From the NCBI RefSeq assembly GCF_024622975.1, contig NZ_JANJZT010000008.1, positions 1-64,000 on the forward strand: a DNA stretch of 64,000 nucleotides. The letters run 5' to 3'. A program made the translations under genes and the position numbers. Under the pieces are notes generated by a model. The model was not told the origin of the DNA. It worked only from the letters and a program-made list of their open reading frames with translations, and ran no database searches. Positions 60,040 through 64,000 of the stretch are shown here, one piece after another. This DNA is from Blautia caecimuris. Lineage in GTDB: Bacteria; Bacillota; Clostridia; Lachnospirales; Lachnospiraceae. Position 1 is the first letter of the stretch, and each line of letters opens with the position of its first letter.

Positions 60040-60848
60040 AAAAATTACATAAGCTTCCGGGTTTTCTGCCTGTACTTTTATGTCTGGCAGGAATCATGTG
60101 GCTGCCGGTATCTGTACAGGCAAAGGTATATGACAATTATGGGATTTTAAATGAGGAAGAAACAACAGCACTGGAAAAAGAGCTTGCAGAGATTGAAGAA
60201 GCCTATCAGTTTGAGACCGCATTTCTTATTACAGACAATGTGGGAGAGGAGATGGATTATCGTCAGTATGCTGCCCGTTTTATGCAGATGAACCAGGTGG
60301 GATACGGAGAAAGCAATGAGGGATTATGTGTGTTTCATCAGCCGGATGCCCGGAATATCACCATTGTATTCCGGGGAAAGGCCCAGGATCAGTTTACAGA
60401 AAAAATCCAGGACAGGATGCTGGATCACTGCACAGAGAAGCTGAAAAAGGACGATACTCTGGGCGCGTATCAAAGTATTGTAAAGGATCTGGAGCAGGGA
60501 CTTTCCCGTGTCAGTCAGGGCAAAAAGATCCGCCCCATGGATATCTCTGATACGCCTCTGACCCTTTCGCTTCTGAAGTGGCTTCTGATTTCCATAGCTG
60601 CAGGCGCAGTGCCGGCTTTTGCAGCATCCTGGTATCAGAAGAATCGGATGAAGACAAATGTGATCCAGACAAATGCAGATCTGTATGCAGAGGCAGAGGA
60701 AACACAGTTCAGTCAGATGAGAGACATGTATATACGCAGAGCTGTGACCAGAAGGAGAAAACCGGAAAATAAAGGCGGAAATAACGGTTCTTCCGACTCG
60801 TTTACAAGCGGAGGAGAAAGCTTTTCCGGATCCGGCAGAAATTATTAA
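60036..60848 (+). CDS. TPM-domain membrane protein (YdjH/YgcG-like)
   Basis: A 270-residue protein with a signal peptide (residues 1-30), a TPM domain (about 32-165; VYDNYGILNEEETTALEKEL, VGYGESNEGLCVFHQPDARN), one transmembrane helix (about 178-200) and a polar Gly/Ser tail ending SGGESFSGSGRNY. TPM domains bind metal ions and act at membranes. Its ATG overlaps the zinc-ribbon gene (ATGA), and it ends the three-gene set. The serine/glycine tail is typical of the family. A perfect 12-base-pair terminator stem follows. Confidence 0.86.
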   Translation: MKKLHKLPGFLPVLLCLAGIMWLPVSVQAKVYDNYGILNEEETTALEKELAEIEEAYQFETAFLITDNVGEEMDYRQYAARFMQMNQVGYGESNEGLCVFHQPDARNITIVFRGKAQDQFTEKIQDRMLDHCTEKLKKDDTLGAYQSIVKDLEQGLSRVSQGKKIRPMDISDTPLTLSLLKWLLISIAAGAVPAFAASWYQKNRMKTNVIQTNADLYAEAEETQFSQMRDMYIRRAVTRRRKPENKGGNNGSSDSFTSGGESFSGSGRNY

Positions 60849-60856
60849 CAGGAATT

Positions 60857-60895
60857 TATACAAAGAAGGAGTCAGGTGGACTTCTTCTTTGTATA
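60857..60895 (+). terminator. Hairpin terminator after TPM gene
   Basis: TATACAAAGAAG (60857-60868) is an exact inverse complement of CTTCTTTGTATA (60884-60895). The following tail (TTAGAC) has few T bases, so termination may be weak. Confidence 0.65.
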
Positions 60896-60999
60896 TTAGA
60901 CAGAAAAGAATGAGCAAATCCGCAAAAAAATTGTCAAAATCCCATGAAAAATGCACAAAAAACAGGGTGATATATCATATAAATTGCATACATGCACAA

Positions 61000-61027
61000 T
61001 TGATTTTTGACTTTCATATGTTATAAT
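61000..61027 (+). promoter_or_regulatory. Promoter for antiporter gene
   Basis: TTGATT (61000-61005), 16-base spacer, TATAAT (61022-61027), 36 bases before the TTG start. Confidence 0.6.
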
Positions 61028-61062
61028 TTTTTTGTTAAAAAACTTATCCGGGGGTGACGTAA

Positions 61063-62502
61063 TTGAAAAAAATTCTTACTTTTATGAGTGTTGTCCTGGC
61101 TGCAGTTCTGGCCCTTCCGGCCAACGTATGGGCAGCGGGCAGCGGTGAGGCGGCAGCGCAGGTTCCGGTGTGGCTCTGTATTCCTTTTGCCGGACTTCTT
61201 CTGTGCATAGCAGTAATGCCGCTTGTAAAAGGCGAATGGTGGGAAGCCCATCAGCCGCTGGTGGTCGGATTCTGGATCGCGGCCATGGTGCTTCCGTTTA
61301 TCGCAGTATACGGAGCAGGAAAAACAGTGGAAACAGTGCTGGAATGCACGGTCAATGATTATCTGACCTTTATTATCCTTCTGTTTGGCCTTTTCTGCGT
61401 ATCAGGAAATATTACCATGGAGGGGGATTTTGCCGGTTCGCCGAGAATCAATGTAGGTCTTCTTGCTCTTGGGACACTGCTTTCAAGCTGTATCGGTACC
61501 ACAGGAGCCAGTATGCTTATGGTGCGTCCTGTGATCAAAATGAATTCATGGAGAAAGCGCAAAAGCCATATTATGGTGTTCTTTATTTTTATGGTATCCA
61601 ACATGGGAGGCTGTCTGACACCGATCGGTGATCCGCCGCTTCTTATGGGATTTATGAGAGGCGTTCCTTTTTTCTGGAGCCTTCATCTTCTTCCCATGCT
61701 TCTTTTTAATATGGCTATTCTTTTGTTTGCATTTTATCATCTGGATAAATGGGCATATCGCCGGGATATTGCAGAGGGCCGTAAGCCGGATATCAGCAAA
61801 CCCGGTACAGAGTTCAGAATCGATGGTCTGCACAATATCGTATTCCTTCTCATGATCGTAGGTGCGGTTATTTTAAGCGGAGTGCTTCCGGGAATGCCGG
61901 CTTTTCAGGATGGGGCAGGAAACGTAAAAGGAATCCATATTTTCGGAGAGGTTACATTAAGTTTCCCGGCGCTGATCGAGATCGCAGTGATCCTTCTGGC
62001 AGCATGGCTGTCCTTCCGCACAACAAAACAGGAGATCAGAAGAAGAAACCATTTTACCTGGGGTGCGATCAAGGAGGTTGCAGTTCTTTTTATCGGTATC
62101 TTTATTACTATGCAGCCGGCTCTGATGCTTCTGAAATCAGTAGGACCTGAGCTTGGTCTTACCCAGCCGTCCCAGCTTTTCTGGGCAACAGGAGCGCTTT
62201 CCAGTTTTCTGGATAATACTCCTACCTACCTGGTATTTCTCACAACAGCAGGAACCCTTGGAATCACAAGCGGAATCGCCACATCTCTGGGAACAGTTCC
62301 GGCAAAGCTGCTTTCTGCGATTTCCTGCGGAGCAGTATTTATGGGAGCCAATACATACATCGGAAATGCGCCGAACTTTATGGTGAAGTCCATTTCTGAT
62401 GAGAACGGTGTGAATATGCCTTCTTTCTTCGGATATATGCTCTGGTCCCTGGCGTTCCTTGTACCTGTATTTATCATAGATACTTTTGTATTCTTTTTGT
62501 AA
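61063..62502 (+). CDS. Ion-transporter-superfamily sodium:proton antiporter-like protein
   Basis: A 479-residue protein with about twelve helices of the ion-transporter superfamily (NhaD/ArsB/CitMHS-like). An N-terminal signal-like helix ends at ANVWAAG. Conserved polar helical motifs are SSCIGTTGASMLMVRPVI, NMGGCLTPIGDPPLLMGFMR and, in the second half, LSSFLDNTPTYLVFLTTAG with FMGANTYIGNAPNFMV. These paired TxxGDPP and NAPNF motifs resemble NhaD-type Na+/H+ antiporters. The TTG start at 61063 follows GGGGGTGACGTAA. It is followed 15 bases later by a kinase-like gene, so the two are probably one operon. Confidence 0.82.
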   Translation: MKKILTFMSVVLAAVLALPANVWAAGSGEAAAQVPVWLCIPFAGLLLCIAVMPLVKGEWWEAHQPLVVGFWIAAMVLPFIAVYGAGKTVETVLECTVNDYLTFIILLFGLFCVSGNITMEGDFAGSPRINVGLLALGTLLSSCIGTTGASMLMVRPVIKMNSWRKRKSHIMVFFIFMVSNMGGCLTPIGDPPLLMGFMRGVPFFWSLHLLPMLLFNMAILLFAFYHLDKWAYRRDIAEGRKPDISKPGTEFRIDGLHNIVFLLMIVGAVILSGVLPGMPAFQDGAGNVKGIHIFGEVTLSFPALIEIAVILLAAWLSFRTTKQEIRRRNHFTWGAIKEVAVLFIGIFITMQPALMLLKSVGPELGLTQPSQLFWATGALSSFLDNTPTYLVFLTTAGTLGITSGIATSLGTVPAKLLSAISCGAVFMGANTYIGNAPNFMVKSISDENGVNMPSFFGYMLWSLAFLVPVFIIDTFVFFL

Positions 62503-62517
62503 GGAGGGCGGACAGAT

Positions 62518-63504
62518 ATGGAAGACAATCAGAAAAAATATACAGAGCTTGCCAACCGGATTTACGATCTGGACGGAGCGGTTTATGAATGTGTAGGATC
62601 TTCTCTTGGCCGGACCTTTACAGGAGGAAGAGAGAGAACGGTCCGGACTTTAAGCATGCTGATGTATACAAAGCCGGACGGACATCTTCTGAGAAGTGAG
62701 CTTGCTCTTATCAGCAACATGGCCCGCACCATTAAAAACAAAGAAGAAAAATCCAGGATGATGACAGAATATAATGAGATCCTTATGGAGATCGAGAAGC
62801 TGCCGGACGTATTCGGCAAAGTGGATATCCTGGATGATGAGAGAGTGCGTCTGAATCTGGCGGCAAAAAGAGAAAAGCTGTCAGAAAATGACCATCTTGT
62901 GATCTGCATCAGCCGTACTCAGGGAAGTGCCGGAAATGATATCGGTTTTGAACTGGCGGACAATCTTAAGATCAATTACTATGACGTGGAAATCTTTGAC
63001 CAGGTTATGAAGCGTCTGGAGGCAGATAAGGATGCAGTCAATGACGCGGAAAACTTTGTTGATTTTAACAAATATACGAAAAAAAGCGGCGGAAGCCTGA
63101 AAACCAGATTCCGGGAGTTTAACCGTTATCACGGCCTTCCAAAACAGGATGCAGTATTTTTTAATATGAGCGATCTCATCTGTAATCTGGCAAAAACAGA
63201 AGACTGTATTATTATGGGACGCTGCGCAGATATGATCCTGAAAAACAATCATATCCCTCATATCAGTTTGTTTATCAGTGCTCCGTTTTCGGTTCGTGTG
63301 GAACATATTATGGCTGTCAGAAACATGAACCTGAAGCAGGCAGTGAGGTTCCTGAAAAAAATGGACAGACAGCACAGAAAATATTATCAGTTTTATACCG
63401 GTGAGAAATGGGGAAAACCGGAAAATTATGATCTGTGTATCAACAGCGCAAACTATGGCATCAAGGAAACCATTGATGTGATCAGAAGAATGATCGGAAA
63501 ATAA
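62518..63504 (+). CDS. Cytidylate kinase-like protein with N-terminal extension
   Basis: A 328-residue protein. The C-terminal 205 residues are of the cytidylate-kinase-like family, with VICISRTQGSAGNDIGFELA as the nucleotide loop region, YYDVEIFDQVMKRLEAD, IIMGRCADMIL, and the HxxxYYQFYTGEKWG ending. The P-loop lacks the usual GSGGR form, so kinase activity is uncertain. Residues 1-120 are an extra helical domain (with LSMLMYTKPDGHLLRSELAL) that I do not recognise. Related proteins often follow transporter genes. The ATG follows AAGGAGGGCGGACAGAT. Confidence 0.8.
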   Translation: MEDNQKKYTELANRIYDLDGAVYECVGSSLGRTFTGGRERTVRTLSMLMYTKPDGHLLRSELALISNMARTIKNKEEKSRMMTEYNEILMEIEKLPDVFGKVDILDDERVRLNLAAKREKLSENDHLVICISRTQGSAGNDIGFELADNLKINYYDVEIFDQVMKRLEADKDAVNDAENFVDFNKYTKKSGGSLKTRFREFNRYHGLPKQDAVFFNMSDLICNLAKTEDCIIMGRCADMILKNNHIPHISLFISAPFSVRVEHIMAVRNMNLKQAVRFLKKMDRQHRKYYQFYTGEKWGKPENYDLCINSANYGIKETIDVIRRMIGK

Positions 63505-63510
63505 AAACAT

Positions 63511-63576
63511 AAAAATCTCATACATTCAGCGTTTTGCGGCAGAGAAAAAGCCCGGCTGATGTATGAGATTTTTTTC
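63511..63576. terminator. Bidirectional terminator between kinase-like and regulator genes
   Basis: AAAAATCTCATACAT (63511-63525) pairs with ATGTATGAGATTTTT (about 63559-63573), with CAGC/GCTG inside. A-run and T-run on both sides serve the two convergent genes. Confidence 0.88.
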
Positions 63577-63627
63577 TTAAAATAACCTGAAAATGCAGAC
63601 AGGTGAAGCGCTGCGTTGGCCGGGAGA

Positions 63628-64000
63628 TTATTTATTGACATCAATATAGCTGTACAGGGTGTATTTGGAAATGCCAAAATAATTTGCGACCTTGTCTCCT
63701 GACTTAGTGATCAGAAATGCCCCGGAGTCGTTCAGGAACTGAATGGCAGTTACCTTGTCTTCCTTATTCATAAGAGCCACCGGTTTGCCTACCAGAGCAA
63801 CAGATTCTTCAATCAGATGATCCAGAAGATCATTGACATTATGGGTAATTTCTTTTGGCTTTTCTTCTGTGTTGACAGGAGTGACCAGATCATGAACTGC
63901 GCTTTCGATCATGGTCAGTCTGGAAATATCATAGTTGATCCCAAAAACATAATGGAGACTGCCGTCATCATCACGTATATAAGAGGTGCTGCACTTCAGA
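63628..64000 (-). CDS. YheO-type PAS/helix-turn-helix regulator, C-terminal part (runs off right edge)
   Basis: The frame on the minus strand is open from the right edge of the window to a stop at 63628. The visible 123 residues start with CSTSYIRDDDGSLHYVFGIN, the end of a YheO-like PAS domain, pass an ATG at 63912 that is likely internal, and finish with a helix-turn-helix (SGAFLITKSGDKVANYFGIS, then YTLYSYID). This matches the DauR/YheO regulator family, whose PAS domain binds small molecules. The start and most of the PAS domain lie outside. It is convergent with the kinase-like gene. Confidence 0.85.
   Translation of the reverse strand, partial: LKCSTSYIRDDDGSLHYVFGINYDISRLTMIESAVHDLVTPVNTEEKPKEITHNVNDLLDHLIEESVALVGKPVALMNKEDKVTAIQFLNDSGAFLITKSGDKVANYFGISKYTLYSYIDVNK

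Overview
The window looks like a chromosome segment of a gut-type anaerobic Firmicute of the Lachnospiraceae kind. The signs are strong AGGAGG ribosome binding sites, frequent TTG starts, Gram-positive surface proteins (NlpC/P60, SH3b, transglutaminase-like), a one-chain pyruvate:ferredoxin oxidoreductase with an Rrf2 regulator nearby, partial cobalamin assembly, and Tn4451/Tn916-type mobile-element genes. No species call is possible from sequence reading alone.

Region 1 (1 to about 7,360) is accessory DNA: the 3' end of an IS21-type istA plus istB, an AT-rich run of five minus-strand cargo genes of mostly unknown function, a tnpV with one in-frame stop, and three tandem sigma-factor-like genes. 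Each of those three has a hairpin whose 3' arm touches its ribosome binding site. The right edge of this DNA lies inside an efflux adaptor gene whose 5' end is missing. The remainder of that gene, with its MacB-type ATPase and permease, follows (7.36-11.04 kb).

Region 2 (11-20 kb) has a tRNA-Arg(CCG) and a block of exported proteins: SH3b, DNA/RNA nuclease, zinc-dependent phospholipase C-like, NlpC/P60, transglutaminase-like, and a TMEM198-like membrane protein. A YbaK deacylase and a convergent ABC-F gene follow. Region 3 (21.8-34.7 kb) holds a CcdA-like protein, an Rrf2 regulator, PFOR, a YfhO/GT2/GtrA glycosylation operon, and the nucleotide-loop genes of cobalamin synthesis (cobT, cobU, cobS, a short CobU-like protein, cobC).

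Region 4 (34.8-56.3 kb) is the most notable part: a selenium-linked purine-degradation locus. On the plus strand are ssnA, ygfK, a selenium-dependent xanthine dehydrogenase, a multi-cluster ferredoxin, xdhA-xdhB-xdhC, yqeB and a yqeC-mocA fusion. On the minus strand are ygeX, ygeY, ygeW and carbamate kinase. Between the two arms, with their own promoter, sit two genes for bacterial-microcompartment shell hexamers. Known purine-pathway logic suggests that hydroxylases and YgfK handle the purine ring, SsnA and YgeY hydrolyse intermediates, YgeX turns 2,3-diaminopropionate into pyruvate and ammonia, YgeW makes carbamoyl phosphate and ArcC draws ATP from it. PFOR could then oxidise the pyruvate. 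That the shell proteins enclose part of this chemistry is inference.

Region 5 (56.4-64 kb) has a DUF1015 protein, an SPFH/zinc-ribbon/TPM membrane-stress-like trio, an ion antiporter, a cytidylate-kinase-like protein and the 3' part of a YheO-type regulator that runs off the right edge. A further notable signal is a structured intergenic repeat found in two copies (about 23.2 kb plus, about 50.4 kb minus) with a 61-base gapless core that matches at 48 positions by hand alignment.
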